Of a DNA stretch of 64,000 nucleotides, positions 36,657 through 45,167 are shown piece by piece. The position numbers were made by a program, and so were the translations under genes. This stretch comes from Hyphomicrobiales bacterium (lineage in GTDB: Bacteria; Pseudomonadota; Alphaproteobacteria; Rhizobiales; Xanthobacteraceae). The stretch spans positions 1 to 64,000 of the forward strand of contig WHTM01000006.1 in assembly GCA_009377755.1 (NCBI GenBank). The letters are read 5' to 3'. Under the pieces are notes generated by a model. That model saw only the letters and a program-made list of their open reading frames with translations. It did not search any database and had not been told where the DNA came from. Each line of letters begins with the position of its first letter. The first letter of the stretch is position 1.

Positions 36657-36754
36657 GCGAGACCTCTCATCTGAGCGCAGGACAGCACGCCACCGCGTGA
36701 CCGCAACATGCGCCACATACGTCAAATGCCGAATTGCCGATTCCGTTGCCGCGA

Positions 36755-38428
36755 CTAATTCCCGCCTTCGATCAGGCGCTTGGCGATCACTTGCGCCTGG
36801 ATCTCGGCGGCGCCCTCGAAGATCGAGAGCACTCGGGCATCGCACAGGATGCGCGACACCGGGTGCTCGACCGAGAAGCCGGTGCCGCCGTGGATCTGCA
36901 CCGCATTGTCGGCGGCGGCCCAGGCGTTGCGGGCAGCGAGCAGCTTGGCCATGCCGGCCTCGACATCGCAGCGCCGGCCGGAATCCTTCTGCCGCGCGGC
37001 GAAATGGGTCAGTTCCCGGGAGATGAGCATCTCCACCGCCATCATTGCGATCTTGTCGCCGACGCGCGGGAACTGGATGATCGGCGCATCGAACTGCACG
37101 CGCAGCTGGGCATAGCCGATCGCCTGATCCATCGCCGCAAGCGCGACGCCGACCGCTCGCGCCGCGGTCTGAATGCGGGCGGTCTCGAACGTCTGCATCA
37201 GTTGCTTGAAGCCCAGCCCCTCGATGCCGCCGAGCAGGTTCTCGGTCTTCACCTCGAAGCCGTCGAAGGCGAGTTCGTATTCCTTCATGCCGCGATAGCC
37301 GATGACCTCGATCTCGGTGCCGGTGAGGCCGGCGACCGGGAAAGGCTCGGCATCGGTGCCGCGCGGCTTTTCCGCCAGCAGCAGTGACAGGCCGCGATAG
37401 CCGCTCTCGCGGGTGTTGGTGCGCACCAGCAGCACCATCAGGTCGGCGCGTACCGGATGTGTGATCCAGGTCTTGTTGCCGTAGACTTTGTAGACATCGC
37501 CCTGACGCACGGCGCGGGTGCGGATCGATGCCAGGTCGGATCCCGCATTCGGCTCGGTGAACACCGCCGTCGGCAGCACCTCGCCGGTGGCGATCTTCGG
37601 CAACCATTGGCGCTGCTGCTCGCTGGTCCCGCTGTTGTGGATCAGCTCGGCGGCGATCTCGGACCGGGTTGCAAGCGAGCCGACGGCGAGACAGCCGCGC
37701 GACAGTTCCTCGGCGACCACGCACATCGCTTCGTTGCCGAGAGCCATCCCGCCGTATTCCTCCGGGATGGTCAGGCCGAACACCCCGATCTCGCCCATCT
37801 GCCCGACGGTCTCCATCGGGATATAGCCGTTGGCGCGGTGCCAGCCCTGGGCATAGGGGGTGACCTCGCCGGCATTGAACTGGCGCATCTCGTCGCGGAT
37901 GATCTCCAGCGAGTCCTCGTATGTGGCGCCGAGCGGCACCTCCGGGTTGGCGCAGATCAACTCCACCAGCCGCGCGCGCCGCTGCGCCGTATTGCCGGAC
38001 GCGATCAGCGCCTCGACCGCCGGTATCACCCGGGCGGCGACCACCTCGGCGCCGAGCCCGAGATCGGACGGACGCACGATCTCGCCTTGGCTGATGGGAA
38101 TCCCGCCGAACATCTGGGCGAGGTATTCGCCAAGCCCGATCCGGACCGTCGTCTCCTCGATTTCGCCGAGCCGGTCGGCGGCATGCATACGGTCCGCGTA
38201 GGCCGTGAGCTGCCGCACCGCCTCCACATAGGTCGCCAGCCAGGCGAGGCCGTGGGCGGCGCGCTGCTCGCGCACGAAAACACGCTCGACGATGTGCCGG
38301 TCGACCGCCACGCGGGAGCGGACGCTGACGCCGGCGTCGGCGAGCAGGCCTTCGGCCGCTTCCACCGCCTCGCGCGCCATGATGATGAGGTCATCGCCGC
38401 GGTCCACGATCAGGCTCGGCTGCGCCAT
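36755..38428 (-). CDS. mcd: Acyl-CoA dehydrogenase, (2S)-methylsuccinyl-CoA dehydrogenase-like
   Basis: 557 aa, longer than ordinary acyl-CoA dehydrogenases (about 380) because of a helical N-terminal extension of some 150 residues, as in Mcd of the ethylmalonyl-CoA pathway. The core has GVFGLTIPEEYGG, LPTAVFTEPNAGSDLASIRT, QIHGGTGFSVEHPVSRI and the catalytic-base region IFEGAAEIQAQ. Mcd oxidises methylsuccinyl-CoA to mesaconyl-CoA. No other gene of that pathway is in the window, so the assignment rests on length and similarity. Confidence 0.75.
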   Translation of the reverse strand: MAQPSLIVDRGDDLIIMAREAVEAAEGLLADAGVSVRSRVAVDRHIVERVFVREQRAAHGLAWLATYVEAVRQLTAYADRMHAADRLGEIEETTVRIGLGEYLAQMFGGIPISQGEIVRPSDLGLGAEVVAARVIPAVEALIASGNTAQRRARLVELICANPEVPLGATYEDSLEIIRDEMRQFNAGEVTPYAQGWHRANGYIPMETVGQMGEIGVFGLTIPEEYGGMALGNEAMCVVAEELSRGCLAVGSLATRSEIAAELIHNSGTSEQQRQWLPKIATGEVLPTAVFTEPNAGSDLASIRTRAVRQGDVYKVYGNKTWITHPVRADLMVLLVRTNTRESGYRGLSLLLAEKPRGTDAEPFPVAGLTGTEIEVIGYRGMKEYELAFDGFEVKTENLLGGIEGLGFKQLMQTFETARIQTAARAVGVALAAMDQAIGYAQLRVQFDAPIIQFPRVGDKIAMMAVEMLISRELTHFAARQKDSGRRCDVEAGMAKLLAARNAWAAADNAVQIHGGTGFSVEHPVSRILCDARVLSIFEGAAEIQAQVIAKRLIEGGN

Positions 38429-38649
38429 CGCGCCAATCTCCGAAGGGGGTCAAGGTTCAACGCACTTTGTGCAGCGCGCATTCAACGCATAGGGACCGGC
38501 CAAACTCCCGGCGGGTTGGACAGAATCGCGCCAATTCCTTTCCTTTATACTGATAATATTGGACCGAGTGCGACGGTTCCTCACCGAGGTCGAGGCCGCC
38601 TGAGCCGCAGCCTCTTGCCAATTTCGCGAACGCTCCCGATGTGACGCCG

Positions 38650-39534
38650 ATGAAGCATCGACCGCGATCCGGATTCTTGCAAGGTCTCGGGCGCGGCTAT
38701 CGCATCGCGTGCGAGGCTTACAGCACGTTCGATGCAGCCGACGGATGGGCGATCGCCAGCCACATCGCGCTCTCCGCTCTGATGGCACTGTTCCCGTTCC
38801 TGATCGTGGTGACAGCGGTCGCCGGCTTCTTCGGGTCACGCGAACTCGCCGACGAAGCGGCGCGGATCCTGCTGGAAGCCTGGCCCGAGGAGGTCGCGGC
38901 ACCGATCGCACTGGAAATTCATGGTGTGCTGACCAGCGCGCGCGGCGACGTGCTCACGCTCGGCGTCGCGTTCGCGATCTATTTCGCCTCCAGCGGCGTC
39001 GAGAGCCTGCGCATCGCGCTAAACCGTTCCTACGGGGTGGACGAACGGCGCAACCGGGCGCTCCTACGGCTGGAATCGATCGCCTATGTGCTGGTCGGCG
39101 CCGTCGCGCTTCTGGTGTTTTCGCTGCTTGTCGTGCTGGCACCGCTGATCTGGGCAACGATCCTGAGGTACTTGCCGGAGCTCGAGCCGTTCGGCGTGCT
39201 GCTGACCTTCGCACGATTCACGGTGGCGGCCGTCGTCCTCATCATCGCGCTGGTCATCGTGCATCTCTGGCTGCCCGCAGGCCGCCGCCGCCTGCGCGAC
39301 ATTGCACCCGGAATCCTTGCGACGTTGATGCTGTGGCTCGTCAGCGGCGCCGTGTTCGGACGCTATCTGGCCGAGTATGCGTTCAACTACTTCACCATGT
39401 ATGCGGGGCTTGCTTCGGCGGTGATCGCACTGTTTTTCCTCTACATCACCGCGTCGATCTTCATCTACGGCGGCGACTTGAACGCGGCGGTGCTGCGGGC
39501 CCGTCAGGACGACGCCGATCAGACCGTAGGTTGA
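38650..39534 (+). CDS. YihY/virulence factor BrkB family membrane protein
   Basis: 294 aa with six membrane segments. Family marks: ASHIALSALMALFPFLIVV near residue 36, ASSGVESLRIALNRSYGV near 120, LPAGRRRLRDIAPGI near 215 and FIYGGDLNAAVLR at the C-terminus. Function is unsettled (formerly annotated RNase BN). A GTG at 38641 would add 3 residues; neither start has a clear ribosome site. Its end overlaps the kinase remnant on the other strand by 16 bases. Confidence 0.85.
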   Translation: MKHRPRSGFLQGLGRGYRIACEAYSTFDAADGWAIASHIALSALMALFPFLIVVTAVAGFFGSRELADEAARILLEAWPEEVAAPIALEIHGVLTSARGDVLTLGVAFAIYFASSGVESLRIALNRSYGVDERRNRALLRLESIAYVLVGAVALLVFSLLVVLAPLIWATILRYLPELEPFGVLLTFARFTVAAVVLIIALVIVHLWLPAGRRRLRDIAPGILATLMLWLVSGAVFGRYLAEYAFNYFTMYAGLASAVIALFFLYITASIFIYGGDLNAAVLRARQDDADQTVG

Positions 39535-40024
39535 CGCGCCGGCCTCGTCGCCAGGGCGTCCGCCAGCACGCGCGGGCTGACCGGCTTGCGGAGATAGCGG
39601 TCCATTCCGGCCGCAAGGGCGGCCGCTTCGTCATCCGGCGCGACGCCGGTTCGGTCGAGACGGTCAGACCGACGGTGCCGCGGTCGGTGAACTTCACCGC
39701 GTTGTCGATCAGGTTTTCTAGCGCCGCGCGCAGCCGCACCGTATCGCCGCACACGACATCCGGCACGTCATCGGCGATCGCTGTCTCGCTGGCGAGGCCC
39801 TTGGTGGCGGCGCGGGCCGAAAGGCTCGCGGCCACCGCCTCGGCAAACAACCGCGGACGGAAAATGTCGCACCGCAAGGCAAGGCGCTCGCCCCTCGCGC
39901 CATCGACGATGAGAGTCGTCAGCGTGGTCAGATGCTCGGCCGTGTCCTTGACCGCGACCGCCCAGTCCCACTCGCGCGCGCCGAGATCGGAGGTCAGGGT
40001 GGTGCGGATTTCGTGGGCGAACAT
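39519..40024 (-). pseudogene. Remnant of hybrid sensor histidine kinase (HisKA-HATPase-receiver)
   Basis: Positions 40024 to 39650 read MFAHEIRTTLTSDLGARE, TAEHLTTLTTLIVDGARG and LRAALENLIDNAVKFTDRGT, i.e. a phospho-acceptor His region and the N-box of a HATPase domain. The expected PLNGIL segment just after HEIRT is missing. The G boxes and most of the receiver domain are also absent. At 39638-39522, in another frame, comes DEAAALAAGMDRYLRKPVSP, the end of a receiver domain with its conserved Lys. So at least two internal deletions and a frame change have occurred. Nothing else is seen between 40025 and 40209. Confidence 0.75.
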
Positions 40025-40209
40025 GGCAAGCGCCGTCTCGCCGCTTCGAGCCGCGTGCGGAATCGTCTCTGGGCGGCGTTTGCGGCGCGGGTTGGCGCTT
40101 GCGCGCCGCAGCGGATGCAGACCTGACCCGCGCCATCGGCTCTCCTTCAGCGCTGCCGAGCATGCCATGGTGAGACCGGCGAAGCCACAGACCGGGCAGC
40201 AAGCAACAG

Positions 40210-41082
40210 TCACGCCAAGCCGATCGTCCGACGGATATCGGCGGGCGTGATGCCCTGCGACCGCAACTCCCGCAAGCCGGTGGCGCGTGTCGACTTGGAA
40301 AGCTTACGCCCATCCGCGTCGAGGATCAGGCGGTGGTGGTGATAGCGCGGCTCGGAAAGACCGAGCAGCCTCTGCAGCAGCCGGTGCATGCCGGTTGCCC
40401 AGAACAGATCCTGCCCGCGCACGACCTGCGTCACGCCCTGCACCGCGTCGTCGAGCACGACCGAGAGGTGATAGCTGGTCGGCGTATCCTTGCGCGCCAG
40501 CACCACGTCGCCCCAGATTTCCGGAGCCGCGGCGACCGTACCGCGCTCGCCGCCGGGGCCGCTGCCGTCCTCGGTCCAGGCAAGCAGGCCGGCACGGCAT
40601 TTCGCCGCCTCGGTGTCGAGGCGCAACGCGTAGGGCGCACCGCTCTGCAAATGCCACTCCCGCTTGAGCGACGGCATGGTCTTAGCATTGCCCGGATAGA
40701 GCGGTGCGTCGTCCGGATCGCGCGGCCAAGCGGCCTGCATCTCGCGTGCCGCCACCAGCCGGGCGATCTCGGCCCGGGTCTCGAAGCTCGGGTAGACCAG
40801 GCCGTCGGCCTGAAGCCGCCGCACGGCGGCACGGTAGTCATCGAAATGCTCCGACTGCCGCCGCACCGGCTCCTCCCAGGTAATCCCCAGCCAGGCGAGG
40901 TCCTGGTAGATCGCCGCCTCGAAATGCGGTCGGCAGCGGGTCCGGTCGATATCCTCGACGCGCAGTAGGAAGCGTCCGCCGGCTGCCCGCGCCATGTCGA
41001 AGTTGATGAGCGCCGAGAGCGCATGCCCCAGGTGCAGAAACCCGTTCGGGCTCGGCGCGAAGCGAAAGACGGGAGTGGACAT
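40210..41082 (-). CDS. gluQ: Glutamyl-Q tRNA(Asp) synthetase
   Basis: 290 aa, the short GluRS paralogue lacking the anticodon-binding domain. Class I motifs FAPSPNGFLHLGH (residues 7-19) and KLSKS near 266 are intact, and Rossmann insertion LRVEDIDRTRC is present. It glutamylates queuosine in tRNA-Asp. Divergent from the AlkA-like gene, with 56 bases between the starts. Confidence 0.93.
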   Translation of the reverse strand: MSTPVFRFAPSPNGFLHLGHALSALINFDMARAAGGRFLLRVEDIDRTRCRPHFEAAIYQDLAWLGITWEEPVRRQSEHFDDYRAAVRRLQADGLVYPSFETRAEIARLVAAREMQAAWPRDPDDAPLYPGNAKTMPSLKREWHLQSGAPYALRLDTEAAKCRAGLLAWTEDGSGPGGERGTVAAAPEIWGDVVLARKDTPTSYHLSVVLDDAVQGVTQVVRGQDLFWATGMHRLLQRLLGLSEPRYHHHRLILDADGRKLSKSTRATGLRELRSQGITPADIRRTIGLA

Positions 41083-41138
41083 GACCGGCCGCCATCGGGT
41101 TGACTCTCGGCGCCGCTTGTAAATGCTTCACGGTCACA

Positions 41139-41810
41139 ATGTCCCACCGGATCGACACCGACGCCGATCTCACCGCGGCGGTCACCCTTCTCGTTGCTGC
41201 TGATCCGCGCTTTCGTCCGCTGCTGGCCGCTGCCGGGCCAACGCTGCTGCGCCGGCGGCCTGGTGGATTCGCCGGCCTCGCCTCGATCGTGGTCTCGCAG
41301 CAATTGTCGACCGCCAGTGCCAGCGCGATCTGGGCAAGGCTCACGGCGGCCTACGATCCATTCGAGCCGGGACAGATTCTGCGCGCCCGCACGCAGCGGC
41401 TCGCCCGGCTCGGCCTGTCGGCACCGAAAATCCGGGCGCTGCGGGCGATCGCCGCGGCGGTCGATTCCGACGCGCTCGACCTGGCGGCGCTCGCCGACCT
41501 GCCGGCCGACGACGCGCATGCGGCACTCACGGTCATCCACGGCGTCGGGCCGTGGACCGCGGATATCTACCTCCTCACCTGCCTCGGCCATGCCGATGCC
41601 TGGCCGGCAGGCGACCTAGCTTTGCAGGAGGCGGCGCGGCTTGCCTTCGCGCTCGACGCGCGCCCGACGATGAAAGCGATGGTGGCGCTCGCGGAAATCT
41701 GGCGGCCGTGGCGTGGGGTGGCGGCGCGTCTCCTGTGGACCTATTATCGCTCCGTCAAACGGCGCGACGGCGCCCCGATCGATCCGACGACGACCAATCC
41801 GACAACGTGA
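41139..41810 (+). CDS. DNA-3-methyladenine glycosylase II (AlkA-like)
   Basis: 223 aa. The helix-hairpin-helix is TVIHGVGPWTADIYLL (131-146) and the catalytic D159 lies in WPAGDLALQEA, the HhH-GPD arrangement. SIVVSQQLSTASASAI (49-64) starts the core. It lacks the N-terminal domain of E. coli AlkA. It excises alkylated purines in base-excision repair. ATG 41139 selected for length; an in-frame upstream extension has no ribosome site. Confidence 0.9.
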   Translation: MSHRIDTDADLTAAVTLLVAADPRFRPLLAAAGPTLLRRRPGGFAGLASIVVSQQLSTASASAIWARLTAAYDPFEPGQILRARTQRLARLGLSAPKIRALRAIAAAVDSDALDLAALADLPADDAHAALTVIHGVGPWTADIYLLTCLGHADAWPAGDLALQEAARLAFALDARPTMKAMVALAEIWRPWRGVAARLLWTYYRSVKRRDGAPIDPTTTNPTT

Positions 41811-41811
41811 G

Positions 41812-41862
41812 CGCATGATCGGGCAACGCGGGAACCGTTTCTGCGAAACGATCATGCGCGGC
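41812..41862. repeat. Short palindrome, family C
   Basis: GCGCATGATCGGGCAACGCG and AACGATCATGCGCG pair around GGGAACCGTTTCTGCG. Starts right after the glycosylase stop. See 22688 and 31668. Confidence 0.85.
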
Positions 41863-41887
41863 AATCACGCTCTGAAAGGAGGCAGGC

Positions 41888-42565
41888 ATGGCCGCTGAGC
41901 TCGATGGACCGCGGCTGGAGCCGCGCACAGGCGCGGCGCGGCAGCTGGTCGTGTTCCTGCATGGCTACGGAGCGGACGGCAACGATCTCATCGACGTCGG
42001 CCGCGCCTGGCAACGCCTGCTTCCGCATGCGGCCTTCGTCTCGCCGCACGCGCCGGAGCCATGCGGCCAGGCGCCCGTCGGCCGGCAATGGTTTCCGCTG
42101 ACCATGCGCGATCCGGAGGAACGCTGGCTCGGCGTCAACAAGGCGGCGCCCATGCTTGACCGGTTCCTCGACGCCGAGCTGGCACGCCGGTCACTGCCGC
42201 CGAGCGCGCTGGCGCTGGTCGGCTTCAGCCAGGGCACCATGATGGCTTTGCACGTGGGCTTGCGGCGCGCCGCCTCGCCGGCGGCAATCGTCGGCTATTC
42301 AGGCCTGTTCGTGGTGCCGGAGAAGGTCGATCCGGAGGCGTTCGCCAATGATATCCGGGCGCGCCCGCCGATCCTGCTGGTGCATGGCGACCGCGACGAC
42401 CTCATCCCGATGCAGGCGCTGTTCCATGCGTCGCAGGCGCTGGCGTCGCTCGATATCCCGGTCGAATGGCACCTTTCCGCCGGCATCGGCCACGGCATCG
42501 ACGAGGACGGCCTGCGCCACGGCGGCGAGTTCCTCGCCCGCCGGCTTCCGGCAGCGCGCATGTGA
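41888..42565 (+). CDS. Phospholipase/carboxylesterase-family alpha/beta hydrolase
   Basis: 225 aa. FLHGYGADGNDL (oxyanion, 23-34), nucleophile S114 in VGFSQGTMMAL, Asp in LVHGDRDDLIP and His in GIGHGIDEDG form the triad of the YpfH/EstB-like acyl-protein-thioesterase group. AAAGGAGG stands before the ATG. Short-chain carboxylesterase is the likely activity; natural substrate unknown. Followed by the HNH gene 200 bases later. Confidence 0.87.
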   Translation: MAAELDGPRLEPRTGAARQLVVFLHGYGADGNDLIDVGRAWQRLLPHAAFVSPHAPEPCGQAPVGRQWFPLTMRDPEERWLGVNKAAPMLDRFLDAELARRSLPPSALALVGFSQGTMMALHVGLRRAASPAAIVGYSGLFVVPEKVDPEAFANDIRARPPILLVHGDRDDLIPMQALFHASQALASLDIPVEWHLSAGIGHGIDEDGLRHGGEFLARRLPAARM

Positions 42566-42692
42566 CCCGGTTTGCTGCTCGGGCAGATTCGCTGAGAACG
42601 CCATTCGAATTCCTTGCGCCGATGCCTGCGCAGGCGAGCCGACCGGCGCTCTACGGCAAAACGCCCCCGTCCCGTCAAGACATTGCCGCGGC

Positions 42693-42721
42693 TTCACAAT
42701 CCTGTCACGCTAACTTATAGA
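42693..42721 (+). promoter_or_regulatory. Sigma70-type promoter candidate for the HNH gene
   Basis: TTCACA at 42693-42698 and TATAGA at 42716-42721 are separated by 17 bases, close to consensus. Transcription would start near 42728, about 40 bases before the GTG start. Seen in sequence only. Confidence 0.5.
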
Positions 42722-42766
42722 GTGAGAGTCGCGCTGCTTCGCAGCAAAGGAGGTTGGGAGTTTCCG

Positions 42767-43324
42767 GTGACGGTCCATGTGTCGTCCGGCGGGTGGCCTG
42801 CCCTGGTCCTCAACGCCGATTTCCGTCCGCTGAGCTACTACCCACTGTCCTTGTGGGCATGGCAGGACACGATCAAGGCGGTTTTCCTCGATCGCGTGAA
42901 TATCGTCGCGCACTACGACCGCGCGGTGCGCAGCCCCAGCTTCGAGATGAAGCTGCCGAGCGTGGTCTCGCTGAAGACCTTCGTGAAGCCCTCGACCCAT
43001 CCGGCCTTCACCCGCTTCAACGTGTTCCTGCGGGACCGATTCTCATGCCAATATTGCGGCGAACGCGAAGACCTGACCTTCGATCACCTGGTTCCCCGCT
43101 CGCGCGGCGGGCACACGACCTGGGGCAACGTCGTGGCCGCCTGCTCGCCCTGCAACCTGCGCAAGGCCAATCTAACGCCGCAGGAGGCCCGCATGTGGCC
43201 GGCGCAAATGCCGTTCCAGCCGACGGTCAACCACCTGCACCGCAACGGGCGGCATTTCCCGCCGAACTACCTGCACGATAGCTGGGTCGACTACCTCTAC
43301 TGGGATACCGAGCTCGATCCGTGA
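42767..43324 (+). CDS. HNH endonuclease family protein
   Basis: 185 aa. The N-terminal part is VLNADFRPLSYYPLSLWAWQ and FLDRVNIVAHYDRAVRSPS. The HNH core follows at about 95-145: SCQYCGEREDLTFDHLVPRS, RGGHTTWGNVVAACSPCNLR, with two CxxC zinc pairs. Conserved single-copy relatives occur across alphaproteobacteria; the cellular role is unknown. GTG 42767 is chosen because GGGAG lies 6 bases before it, with a very strong AAAGGAGG slightly further up. Confidence 0.85.
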   Translation: MTVHVSSGGWPALVLNADFRPLSYYPLSLWAWQDTIKAVFLDRVNIVAHYDRAVRSPSFEMKLPSVVSLKTFVKPSTHPAFTRFNVFLRDRFSCQYCGEREDLTFDHLVPRSRGGHTTWGNVVAACSPCNLRKANLTPQEARMWPAQMPFQPTVNHLHRNGRHFPPNYLHDSWVDYLYWDTELDP

Positions 43325-43342
43325 AGCGGACTTTGGACCGCA

Positions 43343-43490
43343 TGTCCCGGGCGCGGCGCAGCACACCGGAAGTCGGATATACGCGACTTCCGGCATACGT
43401 TTGAGTGTCGCAACTTGCGAAGTAGTGCGCTGCAGAACCGGGACCCGGTTTGCCTGCGTCGCGCTGCACCGCGTGCAGGGAACACAACTG
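43343..43490. repeat. Intergenic palindrome, family B
   Basis: ATGTCCCGGGCGCGGCGCAG and CACCGCGTGCAGGGAACAC are outer arms; an inner short palindrome GGAAGTCGGATATACGCGACTTCC is also present (positions about 43370-43393). Follows the HNH gene. Confidence 0.8.
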
Positions 43491-43569
43491 AATCCGCAGA
43501 TTTCAATCACGGCGCATTCTTGCTAGCGTCCGTCGAAGACGTGTCTGTCCTCTCGAATGGGAAAAGCCC

Positions 43570-44460
43570 ATGACCAAATTCATCATCCAGCCGCATGGCC
43601 GGCTACAGGAATGGATCGCCCACGAGAAGGGCTACTTCCGCGACGAGGGGCTCGACTACGACTTCGAGCCGGGACCGTCGTTCCACAGCGCCAAGCAGGT
43701 CGACGCCTCCGGCAAGATCAAGGACGTTGTCGCCGGCGCCTTCGAATCCTACAAGGAAGGCGGCGGCAACAAGGGCGTCAAATCCGACATTTCCTGCGCC
43801 TGCCATTGGACCGTGAACCAAGCCGCGGCGGAGCACATCGGCACCATGTGGGGCAAGTCCTACGTGGTGACGCCGGGCGGCATCATGGTGCCGCCGGAAT
43901 CGCCCATCGCCAGGCCGGAGGACCTCGCCGGCCAGGAGGTCGCGGTCGGCTACCGCTCCGGCAGCCACTACACCACCATCCAGGCGCTGGAAGCGTTTCT
44001 CAAGCCAGAAGACATCAAGCTCAAGTTCGTCGGCTCGCAATGGGCGCGCGTCGACATCGGCATCGACCGCGACGTACCGGCGACCAGCGTGTGGGGCCTG
44101 ACTTTCCAGGTGCTGGAGCAGCTCGGGTTCCGCAAGGTCGCGGATTGCACCTTCATGATCGCCTTCATGTTCCCGGCGACCGTCGATCCGGCCGACGTCG
44201 AGAAATACATGAACGGCCTGAAGCAGGCGCAGATGGATCTCGACCTCGAGCCGGAGAAGTACAAGCCGTACTACCTCCACGAGATCCCGGAGCGGCACAA
44301 ACCCGCGGTCGACGTGCGTCGCTTCTCGACCGGCGAACGCATTGTGTTCCTGCCCTACAGCGAGCAGACCTTCGCCAAGACGCAGGCGTGGATTCACGAA
44401 CGCGGAATTTTCCCGGAACGGCCGCCGGCACTTGACTACGCGAGTTCGGTCGCGGCGTAG
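43570..44460 (+). CDS. Substrate-binding-protein-fold protein without signal peptide
   Basis: 296 aa. It begins MTKFIIQPHGRLQEWIAHEK and then YFRDEGLDYDFEPGPSFHS, the layout of NitT/TauT/THI5-like binding proteins, with GGIMVPPESPIARPEDLAGQ and VAVGYRSGSHYT. There is no signal peptide or lipobox, so it should be cytoplasmic. A CACHW segment near residue 78 is unusual. It could be an enzyme of the Pht5 or THI5 kind rather than a transport receptor. No transporter gene is adjacent. Confidence 0.6.
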   Translation: MTKFIIQPHGRLQEWIAHEKGYFRDEGLDYDFEPGPSFHSAKQVDASGKIKDVVAGAFESYKEGGGNKGVKSDISCACHWTVNQAAAEHIGTMWGKSYVVTPGGIMVPPESPIARPEDLAGQEVAVGYRSGSHYTTIQALEAFLKPEDIKLKFVGSQWARVDIGIDRDVPATSVWGLTFQVLEQLGFRKVADCTFMIAFMFPATVDPADVEKYMNGLKQAQMDLDLEPEKYKPYYLHEIPERHKPAVDVRRFSTGERIVFLPYSEQTFAKTQAWIHERGIFPERPPALDYASSVAA

Positions 44461-44477
44461 CGGCGATGCAATAGTCT

Positions 44478-44548
44478 CAGTCGTCCCGCGCAAGCGGGAC
44501 CCATATTCGTGTCGCGCGCTCACTGGTTATGGCTTCCCGCTTTTCGCG
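44478..44548. repeat. Partial family A-like palindrome
   Basis: CAGTCGTCCCGCGCAAGCGG with GGGACCCATATTCGTG, and a reduced right arm TTCCCGCTTTTCGCGGGAAC. Degenerate copy after the binding-protein-fold gene. Confidence 0.55.
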
Positions 44549-44594
44549 GGAACAAACTTGTGGGAAGTCCCTGCCACCCACCGAGGAGACATGG

Positions 44595-44900
44595 TCAGGC
44601 CGCGTCGTCGGAACCGCCCGAGTCAAGCACGATGACCACGTCGGTGGGCTCGGGATCGTGCGGCACCAAGCTGGTCCGGTTGGCGTCCTTCCAATCGGCG
44701 AGCTTGACGACCTGCGCCGTCTGCGCGCCGGAATTGGTCGATCCGGCCGGCTCCACGATGTTGAGCCCGCTGCCGTCGAGAAAGAAGGTGTGGTCGCCGA
44801 ACAGCGAATTGAGCTGTGGAACGGCCGGGTGGTTGTCGGGGATGGCCTGGGCTTCGATTTGATCCAAGGTGCGCGCTACCAGTGCGGAAGTCAGCTTCAT
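44595..44900 (-). CDS. Conserved hypothetical protein
   Basis: 101 aa, acidic, soluble. Sequence landmarks are ARTLDQIEAQAIPDNHPAVP, LNSLFGDHTFFLDGSGLNIV and a C-terminal run VVIVLDSGGSDDAA. The ATG at 44900 has AAAGGA 8 bases upstream; ATG 44906 is an alternative. I recognise no domain. It is convergent with the gene at 43570. The codon pattern and ribosome site make it credible as a real gene. Confidence 0.6.
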   Translation of the reverse strand: MKLTSALVARTLDQIEAQAIPDNHPAVPQLNSLFGDHTFFLDGSGLNIVEPAGSTNSGAQTAQVVKLADWKDANRTSLVPHDPEPTDVVIVLDSGGSDDAA

Positions 44901-45167
44901 CAGCATGATCCTTTGCGGTTGGAGGAGCGGCTCTCCGGCCGCGGAGAAGGACACCATCAGCGTCGCTGGCCTGCCACCGTTAGGTGTCACATTTGGCGGC
45001 CGGTTGCGGCGGCCGATCCCTTCTCGTCGGCTCAACTCATGCATGGAGATGTGACGTCAACGCGGCGAGACCGCACAGAAGTCGTGATTTCAGCGGTCCC
45101 CCCGGTCCGGCATGTATCTCATGCGGTAACACAACACTGCTTCAGGGAGAGGCTGCGCTGCATCACG
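44901..45167. other. Non-coding gap, nothing recognised
   Basis: Region of 267 bases between the small hypothetical gene and the stop of the quinone reductase. No convincing ORF, repeat family or promoter pair was found in it. Confidence 0.4.

Noticed and set aside
38540-38605. Possible tiny ORF ending RRFLTEVEAA before the YihY gene
   Set aside because: No ribosome site, no coupling partner and no recognisable similarity; too weak to report as a gene.
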